Assembly: GCA_964390545.1 (NCBI GenBank)
Contig: CAYMJV010000030.1
Location: 1 to 34,485 of the forward strand
Direction of reading: 5' to 3'
Origin: CAYMJV01 sp964390545
Lineage (GTDB): Bacteria; Desulfobacterota; BSN033; UBA1163
DNA: 34,485 nucleotides
Shown: one piece after another, positions 16,007 to 24,000 of the stretch
Position numbering within the stretch: the stretch's first letter is position 1
How the letters are laid out: the number at the start of each line of letters is the position of its first letter
Notes under the pieces: model-generated
The model's database searches: none
The model's input: only the letters and a program-made list of their open reading frames with translations
Told to the model about the DNA's origin: nothing
Position numbers and translations under genes: made by a program

Positions 16007-17530
16007 TCAGAGATTAAATATCCCTTTGTAGATCGATTCGATCAGCTCTTCTTCCTTAAGGGTTGTTCCCCAGAGAATCGGTCGAATTCCCTTCCATCTC
16101 TCCTCAAGGAATCCCTTTAGTATGCTGTTGGAGTCTCCCCTTGACATTTTCATATTATGGAGCACCCCGAGGAGGCGATAGATACAGAAACCTCCCTGGC
16201 ATGTCCCTTTGGCCAGGCGTGTTCGATGAAGGATATCCTGTAAATCCTTAAGTTGTCCCTTCTTTAGAGATTCTTCCAATTCTTCCCTCTCCACGATTTC
16301 ACAATCGCAGATGATCTCCGCTCCCTTCCCAAGTGCTGGACGGATCTTTCTGAGTCTTTCCTTTAATTCGAAAGGCTTCCCTTTTCCAGGAAGGGGTGTG
16401 CTATGGGTTGAGCAGGAAGCCCGGATCCCCATTTTCTGACAGAGGAGATCAGACGTCTTTTCAGCCATGAGTCGGTAGGTGATCAATTTTCCTCCGGTGA
16501 CTGTGATGAGATTTTTTAGGCCATCTCTTTTCTCATGATCGATCAGGGCAAACCCTCGGCTGATAGCGCGATCGTCCTCTTTCTCCTCAGGCAGGACGAG
16601 AGGCCGGATCCCGGCATAAGCCCGAATGAACCGGGTTCCTTTAATGACTGGGACCATCCTTGATATCTCCTTCATGAGGAGGGAGACCTCTGAAGGGGTG
16701 ACCTCGAAATTTTCAACATCATCGAGGCGAATGGATGTGGTTCCGAGAATGGAGACGAGCCCATTGGGAACGAGGATGTCCCCATCGGATGGGCGCCGGC
16801 AGCGATTGATGACCCGTTGAGTGATCCTTTGATTGGTGATGATCATTGATCCCTTCGAAAGAGCCATATCGAGGCGGAGTCCAGCAAGATTTAGAAATCG
16901 ATTCGCCCATGCTCCAGTCGCATTGATCAGGTAACGAGTATCGATGATATGTTCTTCCCCTTGAAGGAGGTCCTTAGCTCTCACCCCTATGATCTCACCT
17001 TTATCCACTTGGATGGAACGGACCTCCGTATGAAGAAGGAATCTCGCCCCGTGTTTCTCTGCATCCCGAGCATTCTCGACGACGAGTGAAAAAGGATCGA
17101 TCGATCCATCCGGAACTTCCACGGCACTGAGGAAATCGGGATTGAGCTCGGGCTCCAAATTCAGAGCCTCGTCTCTGGATAACAGGGTGGCGGGAATGTC
17201 AACCTTTTCGCAGGAGGTTAGAAAGAGATCTCTGAATTCGAGGCCATCCTCAGGGAGGGAGATGAAGAGACCGCCTGTTGCTTCAAGACAGTGAGGTGCA
17301 ATCTGCTTCAAAATTCTATTTTCGCTGATGCATTCCTTTGCCGCTTCGGGGTCAGAGACAGCATATCTTGAGCCGCTGTGAAGTAATCCATGGTTTCGTC
17401 CGGAGGCACCCGAGGTAAAATCTCCCTTTTCAATCAGGAGGCAAGGGATTCGTCGCAAGGAGAGGTCCCTTGCGATTCCAACCCCTGTGGCACCCCCACC
17501 AACGATGAGTACCTCGGTCTGCAATTTCAT
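16007..17530 (-). CDS. glpA: Anaerobic glycerol-3-phosphate dehydrogenase subunit A
   Basis: FAD-dependent catalytic subunit of 507 residues that oxidises sn-glycerol-3-phosphate to dihydroxyacetone phosphate. The N-terminal dinucleotide-binding motif is VLIVGGGATGVGIARDLSLR, followed by the family motif FTSGASGRNHGLLHSGSRYA. The C-terminal region (about 405-450) has CDCE and GTCQGGFC cysteines, a BFD-like [2Fe-2S] domain characteristic of GlpA rather than aerobic GlpD. It is the first gene of glpABC. Upstream lies a cluster of nested inverted repeats, and no clear promoter was recognised. No glpK or glpF is present, so external glycerol-phosphate or lipid turnover may be the source. Confidence 0.92.
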   Translation of the reverse strand: MKLQTEVLIVGGGATGVGIARDLSLRRIPCLLIEKGDFTSGASGRNHGLLHSGSRYAVSDPEAAKECISENRILKQIAPHCLEATGGLFISLPEDGLEFRDLFLTSCEKVDIPATLLSRDEALNLEPELNPDFLSAVEVPDGSIDPFSLVVENARDAEKHGARFLLHTEVRSIQVDKGEIIGVRAKDLLQGEEHIIDTRYLINATGAWANRFLNLAGLRLDMALSKGSMIITNQRITQRVINRCRRPSDGDILVPNGLVSILGTTSIRLDDVENFEVTPSEVSLLMKEISRMVPVIKGTRFIRAYAGIRPLVLPEEKEDDRAISRGFALIDHEKRDGLKNLITVTGGKLITYRLMAEKTSDLLCQKMGIRASCSTHSTPLPGKGKPFELKERLRKIRPALGKGAEIICDCEIVEREELEESLKKGQLKDLQDILHRTRLAKGTCQGGFCIYRLLGVLHNMKMSRGDSNSILKGFLEERWKGIRPILWGTTLKEEELIESIYKGIFNL

Positions 17531-17557
17531 ACAGGCTTCTTTAACAAAGGATAAGGT

Positions 17558-17685
17558 TTGAGGAGCGTCCCGTTATCACGGGACTTGAGGGAAGAGGACC
17601 GGCCCTTTGGGCCTTGAGGCTAAACATTTATTTTGCCTTAAGCAAAGCGATCCTTAAATCCCGCCTTTGGCGGGATGCTCCTCAA
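17558..17685. repeat. Nested inverted-repeat structure between glpA and the DUF47 gene
   Basis: Outer arms TTGAGGAGCGTCCCG (17558-17572) and CGGGATGCTCCTCAA (17671-17685) pair at 14 of 15 positions. Inside lie GTCCCGT/ACGGGAC (17567-17584), GGCCC-TTT-GGGCC (17601-17613) and the perfect ATCCCGCC-TTT-GGCGGGAT (17658-17676). The outer and some inner stems overlap, so they are mutually exclusive folds. It lies downstream of the DUF47 gene and upstream of glpA on the same strand. Confidence 0.7.
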
Positions 17686-17715
17686 GTGAAACGCTCCTTA
17701 GAGCTTTATTTGAAT

Positions 17716-18360
17716 TCAGGTCGCTTTCATCACGATACTGCAGATAATGTTTGCCGCCTGATCGCATCGGTCTGCTGCATTGCTGAGGTGCCGATAAATT
17801 TCCCTCATTTTCAACATATAGATGGTATCGGTCTTTTTAAAGAGATCAGCGAGAGCAGCATGATAGGCTTTCTCCATGGCATTCTCATAAAATTTGGCTT
17901 GAACCGCGTGTTCCATGGCAATGTGGGGATAGGTCTCTAAAATTTTGACAGCGTCGTTGATTTCCTGAGCGGCCTTTCCCAGGATATCCACCATTTCCCG
18001 GATATGTTCTTCAGCAGTGACTTCATAGATCTCCATTTCATCAACCGTTGTATTGGCGTAGTCGACAATATCATCAATCGCCCTTGAGAGGGCATAAATG
18101 TCCTCCCGGTCCATAGGGGTGGTAAACGTCTGGTGCAGCTCTTCGACAAAAAATCTTCGAAGTTCGTCCGCTTCCTTCTCAATGCCTTTCACTCGCTTCC
18201 CATTTTCATGATTCTGACTCTCGGCAAAAACTCTCAAGGCCTCAATCCCCTCCAGGGTTTTCGATGCCTGATCCGAAAGCATCTTATAAAAATTCTTTTC
18301 TTTCGAAAAGAAGAGGTCTTTTAGACTGTTGCCTTGCTTTCGCTTTTTAAGCCAACCCAT
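17716..18360 (-). CDS. DUF47 (PhoU-like) putative phosphate-transport regulator
   Basis: All-helical cytoplasmic protein of 214 residues matching the DUF47/PhoU_div family. Characteristic segments are GIEKEADELRRFFVEELHQTF, the TTPMDREDIYALSRAIDDIVDY motif (about 80-101), and SNAADRCDQAANII near the C-terminus. The acidic/His pattern resembles the metal sites of PhoU. Genes of this family usually sit beside a PiT transporter and are thought to control it. Here the likely partner at 2898-3905 is about 14 kb away. A promoter with a perfect TTGACA lies upstream, divergent from the PAS kinase gene. Confidence 0.88.
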   Translation of the reverse strand: MGWLKKRKQGNSLKDLFFSKEKNFYKMLSDQASKTLEGIEALRVFAESQNHENGKRVKGIEKEADELRRFFVEELHQTFTTPMDREDIYALSRAIDDIVDYANTTVDEMEIYEVTAEEHIREMVDILGKAAQEINDAVKILETYPHIAMEHAVQAKFYENAMEKAYHAALADLFKKTDTIYMLKMREIYRHLSNAADRCDQAANIICSIVMKAT

Positions 18361-18389
18361 CTTATTCGTCCATAATAAAAATAAGACAA

Positions 18390-18418
18390 CTTTTAGCGAG
18401 AATTCATCAATTTGTCAA
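18390..18418 (-). promoter_or_regulatory. Putative promoter of the DUF47 gene
   Basis: On the minus strand TTGACA (18413-18418) is followed after 17 bp by TAAAAG (18390-18395), about 30 bp before the start codon. The -35 is perfect and the -10 is weak. Confidence 0.4.
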
Positions 18419-18456
18419 GGGAAAGGATCCTCTCCGTTAGGCTTCGATCGAAATCC

Positions 18457-18484
18457 TTGACTTTTTCAGAAGGTAGAATAAAAT
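18457..18484 (+). promoter_or_regulatory. Putative promoter of the PAS kinase gene
   Basis: TTGACT (18457-18462) and TAAAAT (18479-18484) lie 16 bp apart, about 95 bp upstream of the start codon and divergent from the DUF47 promoter. Confidence 0.4.
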
Positions 18485-18577
18485 GATTTTACTCTTAAAT
18501 GGTTTTTCAGAGGCTCCATTCTGGTCAAAAGCCCTCCCTGAAGAGAGGGTCTTAAGGGTGCTCAAACGGAGTTACCT

Positions 18578-19690
18578 ATGGTCGATATCCTGAAAAATAA
18601 ACCCCACCTTTTTGACACCATTCAGGTAGCCTTCTTGCTGACTGATGTCCATTCCAATGTCTTGTACGCAAACCGCCAGGCTAGAAGTCTTTTTGGTTAT
18701 AAGAAAGAGGAGATAGAGGGACAGCGGCTAAGAATCCTCTTTCTGGAAGAGGATATGATCTACCTCCTTCCCAATATCATTTATCTTACCCTTTACAAAG
18801 AGGGTTTCGAAGGGGAAGCCCTCTTAAGGCGCCAGGATGGAACAAAAATCTTCGTCCATCTGATCACCAGCTCTTTCAAGGAGGAAGGGGAAGTCTTCCT
18901 AACTTTCTCATTCCAAGAAATCCAGCGGTTGAAAAGACTGGAGCGGGAGAAGATGGAGGCTGAACGGTGGGCCGGCCTTGGACGAATGGTGGAAGAGATT
19001 GCCCATCAGATCCGAAACCCGATTACCTCTATCGGCGGATATACAAAGCGCCTTCTAAAAGCTTTCCCTTCCTCTCAGAAAGCCCAGCCCTACCTCGATC
19101 GGATCCTTCGGGAGACCAAGAGGCTTGAGATCATGATTCACCGGGTAGAAGAGTATATCAAAATCCCGAGACCTACCTTTCAAAGAGAAAACATTCAAGA
19201 AGTAGTGGAAGCAGCACTGCAGACAGTTTCCGATGAGGTGGTGGAGAAGGGAGCCTCCTTCAGGTTGGAAACCGGGGGATTGAAAGGCGAGGGGAATTTC
19301 TATGTGGATAAAGGATTGCTGATTCTGGCCCTTTCCCATCTCTTTAAGAACTCCCTGGATGCTATTTCCACAACTCCGTCTGGGAAAAAGAAGAAAGAGG
19401 TGAAGGTAGAACTGTTAGAGGAAGGGGAGAACATCGGCCTTTCCGTCTCCGATCGGGGAGAAGGGATTGCCAAAAAAGATCTCGATCACATCTTTGAACC
19501 TTTCTTTTCGACTCGACCCGAGCAGATTGGATTAGGGCTCACCTTCGTTAAAAGAGTGATGGAGGAACACGGGGGGAGAGTCGAGGTGAATAGCCGTTTG
19601 AAGAGCGGGACAACCGTCACCCTCTTTTTCCAAAAGGATCGGCGAAGGAAAATTCGCCGGGAACTTCTATCGCCGGAAGCCTCCGTCTAG
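18578..19690 (+). CDS. Soluble PAS-domain histidine kinase (NtrB-like)
   Basis: Cytoplasmic sensor kinase of 370 residues without transmembrane segments. A PAS domain (about 10-120, with NRQARSLFGYKKEEIEG) is followed by HisKA with phospho-acceptor H143 in EEIAHQIRNPITS. HATPase_c has an N-box-like HLFKNSLDAI, SDRGEGI and a compact G2 box IGLGLTFVKRV. The architecture matches NtrB/AtoS-like kinases that often feed sigma-54 activators, but no response regulator is adjacent. The ligand and partner are unknown. Confidence 0.87.
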   Translation: MVDILKNKPHLFDTIQVAFLLTDVHSNVLYANRQARSLFGYKKEEIEGQRLRILFLEEDMIYLLPNIIYLTLYKEGFEGEALLRRQDGTKIFVHLITSSFKEEGEVFLTFSFQEIQRLKRLEREKMEAERWAGLGRMVEEIAHQIRNPITSIGGYTKRLLKAFPSSQKAQPYLDRILRETKRLEIMIHRVEEYIKIPRPTFQRENIQEVVEAALQTVSDEVVEKGASFRLETGGLKGEGNFYVDKGLLILALSHLFKNSLDAISTTPSGKKKKEVKVELLEEGENIGLSVSDRGEGIAKKDLDHIFEPFFSTRPEQIGLGLTFVKRVMEEHGGRVEVNSRLKSGTTVTLFFQKDRRRKIRRELLSPEASV

Positions 19691-19817
19691 AAGCGGTCTA
19701 AACTTTTTTCCACCCTCTTACGCAGAAACCCAAGGTCTTTGAGACCGTAGATGAATGCGTGGAGGGTACCCTACGAAGCTCATACGAGCGTAGTGGGGTA
19801 TGCTTCGGAGGGTTCCG

Positions 19818-19850
19818 CCTGCCTGCGTGAAGCCGCTACGCGCAGGCAGG
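19818..19850. repeat. 10-bp perfect hairpin repeat
   Basis: CCTGCCTGCG pairs with CGCAGGCAGG around a 13-nt loop. The GCAGGCAGG core recurs at the left edge of the window (about 29-37), suggesting a dispersed repeat family. There is no T-tract, although it could act bidirectionally as a weak terminator. Confidence 0.6.
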
Positions 19851-19963
19851 TCTAAATCTTTCTCCGCTGGCCCGTCTACTTCGTCACGATCAGCTGGTGC
19901 CCCTAATTTCGTTCCAGGTTTTCATCACAGGAAGAGAGATGCCTGCATTATTTCTTTGCAGGG

Positions 19964-19991
19964 TTGACAACCTTATCTTACGGGTTAAAAT
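19964..19991 (+). promoter_or_regulatory. Putative sigma-70 promoter of the BFN gene
   Basis: A perfect TTGACA (19964-19969) and TAAAAT (19986-19991) are separated by 16 bp, about 40 bp upstream of the start codon. Confidence 0.6.
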
Positions 19992-20030
19992 AGGATTGGC
20001 TTAGAATTTTAGGGTTCATCGAGGAGTGAT

Positions 20031-20531
20031 ATGGGGAGTGAGTTGATGGAAGTTAAGGTAATGGGCATTGTGGTCGACCCGAAAGCCTCAAACCCTGTGG
20101 TTATCTTGGTGGACCTCGCCGGCAAGAAAGCCCTACCTATCTGGATTGGAGTCTTTGAAGCGGAAGCGATTTCAAGGGGGCTCGAGGATGTGGTGACCCT
20201 TCGGCCCATGACTCACGACCTGATGAAACAGATATTAGACACCTTCCGGGTCTCTGTCGCCCGGGTGGTCATCCATGATATCAAGGACAATACCTTTTAC
20301 GCTAATCTGTACCTCAGCATCGATGGGAGGGAACTGATTGTAGATAGCCGCCCCAGCGATGCCATCGCCCTTGCTGTCAGGGTGAAGGCTCCCATCTTTG
20401 TCACGGAATCAGTCGTTGAAGCGACAAAGGACCTGGGGGTTTTTGCCTCCCAACTGTTGGAAGGCCAGGATGAGTTAAAAACGATCATCGAGGACATGAA
20501 GGATGAAGATTTTGGGAAATATAAGATGTAA
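20031..20531 (+). CDS. Bifunctional nuclease (BFN/DUF151) domain protein
   Basis: Cytoplasmic protein of 166 residues with one BFN/DUF151 domain over most of its length. Family landmarks are GIVVDPKASNPVVILVD, LPIWIGVFEAEAI, RPMTHDLM and the SRPSDAIALAVRVKAPIFV segment. A short acidic tail follows. Some members have RNase/DNase activity; the physiological role in bacteria is poorly known. Two starts are possible: ATG 20031, preceded by GAGGAG only 4 nt away, or ATG 20046 (MEVKVMG), preceded by GGGGAG at 7 nt and matching where homology begins. It is monocistronic with its own promoter. Confidence 0.87.
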   Translation: MGSELMEVKVMGIVVDPKASNPVVILVDLAGKKALPIWIGVFEAEAISRGLEDVVTLRPMTHDLMKQILDTFRVSVARVVIHDIKDNTFYANLYLSIDGRELIVDSRPSDAIALAVRVKAPIFVTESVVEATKDLGVFASQLLEGQDELKTIIEDMKDEDFGKYKM

Positions 20532-20674
20532 GGCAAGAAAGATGGAAGTAAGCCGCCTAACCCTCCGAAACATGACCGTGACGTTGATGTTCTTCCTCAT
20601 CATACCTGTTTTCTAAGTCGAGTTTTCTATCCCCGACCGCGTTGCTCCCTCATTGGATAATATCTTTTCCAGAT

Positions 20675-20695
20675 TTGACAAATTGTCAATTTGTC
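20675..20695. promoter_or_regulatory. Overlapping palindromic operator-like site
   Basis: TTGACAAATTGTCAA (20675-20689) is a perfect palindrome of 7-bp arms with a 1-bp centre. GACAAATTGTCAATTTGTC (20677-20695) is a second palindrome of 9-bp arms sharing the middle half-site, giving three alternating half-sites. It sits about 100 bp upstream of the sigma-54-like promoter, the usual place for an enhancer or operator. Confidence 0.5.
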
Positions 20696-20789
20696 GGAGC
20701 TATTATCATATTCTGATCTATATTCTCAGAGCTCAATTAGTTTATTGATGTCGATAGGTTATCAGCGAGAAACCCCATGGGGACTCCTT

Positions 20790-20805
20790 TGGCATATAAT
20801 TTGCT
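20790..20805 (+). promoter_or_regulatory. Sigma-54-type (-24/-12) promoter
   Basis: TTGGCATATAATTTGCT has GG at 20791-20792 and GC at 20803-20804 with exactly 10 bp between, and TGGCA...TTGCT matches the RpoN consensus. It lies about 40 bp upstream of the HTH gene start. Part of it resembles a TATAAT, so a sigma-70 reading is possible, but no suitable -35 is seen. Confidence 0.55.
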
Positions 20806-20844
20806 CAAAAATCCATTAAATTCAAAATAAATGGAGGGAATTCG

Positions 20845-21027
20845 ATGTCTTTAATGGAAAGAGACGTTGTATTGACAACCGAAGAAGCCATTGAATATTT
20901 GAAAATCTCCAAACCCACATTCCTGAAATATATCCGTCTGGGAAAAATCAAGGCCATTAAAGCAGGCAAGGGGTGGAGGATTCTCCTTTCAGAATTAAAT
21001 CGGTTCTTAAAGGGAGACATGAACTGA
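20845..21027 (+). CDS. Small helix-turn-helix (excisionase/MerR-like, HTH_17) DNA-binding protein
   Basis: A 60-residue protein that is essentially one winged helix-turn-helix: LTTEEAIEYLKISKPTFLKYIRLGKIKAIKAGKGWRI, the pattern of excisionase-family/BldC-like domains. The ribosome-binding site GGAGGG (20833-20838) is strong. Its TGA stop overlaps by one base the ATG of the 1434-residue hybrid kinase, so translation is coupled. No integrase or phage gene is nearby, so it is more likely a small regulator working with the kinase than a phage excisionase. The target DNA is unknown; the palindrome at 20675-20695 is a candidate autoregulatory site. Confidence 0.82.
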   Translation: MSLMERDVVLTTEEAIEYLKISKPTFLKYIRLGKIKAIKAGKGWRILLSELNRFLKGDMN

Positions 21028-24000
21028 TGATCAGAAGAATCAGGGGAAGTTTGAGACTGAAATGGATGGCCTTCTCTGTCCTCTTGGCTACCATCCCCTT
21101 GGGCATTGCGGGATTCAGCCTCATTCGGACCTACCAGGAAAATCTAAGAAAGTCGGTCATCGAAGTTGAAACGGAGAAAGCTCGTTTAGTCGTGGAGAGA
21201 ACGAAAGCTTTCTTTGAAAAAGTCACCAGCAACTTACTGTTCATCACAAAAGGTACCCATTATCAAAAAAGCGGATATTCCCAAATCAAAGAGGATTTCA
21301 AAAACCTCCTGAATCAGTATGATTACTTTATGGAATTGACGCTTTTAGATGAAAGGGGATGGGAAGTCGTCAAGATTTCAAAACTCAGAGAGGAGGGTTC
21401 CCCAGAGAGAAAAGACCGATCCAGAACAGAAATGTTTCGGGTTGCCTCGAAAGGTCGAATTTATCACGGAGACTTTGAGATCATTCATGAGGTGATACCA
21501 ACCATTGTCATTGCAGTGCCTGTGGAGAGAGATCCAGGGAAAGTGGCTGGCGTTTTGGTAGCCCAAATCCATCTGAAATCTATTTGGGATGTGGTGACAG
21601 AAATCCGGATAGGGCAAAGAGGATTCGCTTATGTCGTGGATCGTGAGGGGACGTTGATCTCCCACCCAGATACCCACCGGGTGCTCATGCAGGTCAATAT
21701 GAGACATTTCCCCATGGTGAATGAGGTCGTGGCCGGAAACGAAGGGAATCTGGAGTTTGAGCATCCCCGTGGGGAGAAGTTCTTGTTCGTCTTTAAGCCC
21801 ATTAAAGAATTGGATTGGGGTGTTGTTGTTCAGGTCCCTGTGGAGGAAGCTTATCAACCTATCCAGGCCGTTACACGAACGGCGTTGATCTGGATCTGCC
21901 TCTCCCTGCTGGTGGCAATGATTTTCAGTTTCGTCTTCACGAGAAAGTTGATCCATCCCATCAAACGGCTATCTGGTGAAATGACAAAGGTTTCCAAAGG
22001 GGACTTAAATGTCCATATCGAAACGACCGGAGCGGATGAGATCGGCCTTCTCGCAGACTCCTTCAATCGGATGGTTCAGGATCTAAGACAGTCCCAGGAA
22101 GCCTTGATCGAAGCGGAGAGAAAATATCGGAGGGTCTTCGAAAACTCGAAGGACATGATCTATATCACCTCGGTGGATGGGAAGTTCGTCGACGTCAATC
22201 AAGCAGGGGTGGAAATGTTGGGTCACACCAACAAAAAAGATTTGATGAAAATTCATACCAAAGACATCTACCTCCATCCAGAGGACCGTAAGAGGTTTCA
22301 AAGCGAGATCACCCAAAAGGGATTTGTTAAAGATTTTGAGGCAAAGCTAAAACGAAAAGATGGCACCCCCATGGATTGCCTCATGACTGCCAATATCCAC
22401 AAAGAAGAAGAGGGGGTGATCATCGGATACGAGGGGATTATCAAGGACATCTCCTTCAGAAAGAATGCAGAGAAGGAGTTAGTCCAGAAGACAGAACAAC
22501 TTCAAACCCTCTATGACCTGAGCGTTTTGATCAACCAGACCTTGGATCTGAACGAGGTATTGCCGATCGCCTTAGATCGAGCCACTCAACTCACTCGATT
22601 TGAAATGGGGGGAGTCTATCTACTCAAGGAGGAAGAGGGGATCCTTGAATTAGAACACTATCGAGGTTATTCGGCTGATTTTGCGGAAAAAGTGAAAGCC
22701 CTTCCATTGGGCGAGGGGGTTGCCGGACAGACCGCCCTACTAAAACAGCCGATCGCACAATCCATTCATGAATATCCATCCTCTCAGCTCCTTCCCTTCC
22801 TCAAGGAAATCGGGATTCAATCTTTGGTGGGCATTCCCCTTTTGGCCAAGGGAAAAGCCATCGGGGCGATCACCCTGTCAAGCCGTTCCCTTCATCATCT
22901 CACACAGAGGGAAATCCATCTCTTGGAGAGTATTGGAATCCAGATCGGATTAGCTCTTGAAAACGCCATCCTCTTTTCCGCCGTTGCGAAGGCGAAGTCA
23001 GAATGGGAGACGACTTTCGATGCCGTGACCGATCTCATCGTCATTCGAGACCGGAGCCACAGGATCCTCCGGGCCAATAAGGCGGCGTTTAACCGGTTTG
23101 GGTTGAAGCCGAGTGAGATGATTGGAAATAGATGTTATGAACTTCTGCATCACAGGGAGTCCCCCTGCGAAGATTGCTATGTCTCTGAAACGTTGAAGAG
23201 GAGGAAACCTGTCGCTGGAGAAAGGGAGAGTCCATCTCTGAATGGCGTCTTTCAATACTTCACCTTCCCTGTCTTTGATGAAGCGGGCGAGATGATCGCC
23301 GTCGTGGACTTAGCACGAGAAATCACGGAGCATAAGCGATTGGAGATGGAGAAGGAAGTGGTCAATAATCTTAACACAATTTTAGCATCGAACCTGGATG
23401 TGAGAAAAGTGATCAAAGCGATTCACGCCGAGTTGAAGAGGGTATTGGAATCTGATCGCATGACCATTACCCTGCGGGAGAGTCAAGGGATAGGATTCCG
23501 ATATTTTGCTCTGGAAAAAGAAGAAGTTGCTCAGGAGATGGCGGATGAGGAAATTCATCCAAATGACGGGACTCCTTTCTCAAAGGTCATGGAGACAGGT
23601 CAACCGATCCTTGTTTCCGACACCGGGGAAAGCAATTCCTGGATCGACCAGAAACTGTTTCGGGAAGGGATCAGGTCTTCCCTGGTCTTCCCATTGGAAT
23701 ACAAGGAGAGGATTATCGGGACCATTAATTTTGGTAGCCGGAAACCCGGTCACTTTTCGGAAGATCATGTCCGTTTTCTTAAGCAGGTTTCTGTTGGACT
23801 CGCCATTTCGATCGAAAACGCTTTGCTCCTCGATGAGATCAAGGCTTCGGAAGAGAGATATCGGACGGTCGTTGAGGGCGCTCATGATGGGGTGGGCGTA
23901 ACCGGAGATGACTATCGGATTAGATACTGCAATGAACGATTGGCAGAAATCCTAGGCTATTCCAGAGAGGAACTCATCGGAATGGATTTTCGTAATTGCC

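Larger units (their letters stand above)
19691..20030. other. Intergenic region with hairpin repeats and a promoter
   Basis: It holds a G/C-rich repeat block (about 19761-19853) including the 10-bp hairpin CCTGCCTGCG (19818-19827) / CGCAGGCAGG (19841-19850), and a weaker hairpin around GCTCATACGAGC. Near its right end is the promoter of the next gene. No coding sequence is evident. Confidence 0.55.
20532..20844. other. Regulatory intergenic region before the HTH-kinase operon
   Basis: No gene was found here. The right half holds overlapping TTGACAA palindromes (20675-20695) and a sigma-54-like promoter (20790-20805). The left half shows nothing distinctive. Confidence 0.5.

Noticed and set aside
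20845..21027. Phage excisionase and thus a prophage or integrated element
   Set aside because: No integrase, attachment repeats or phage genes are nearby, and the gene is translationally coupled to a sensor kinase.
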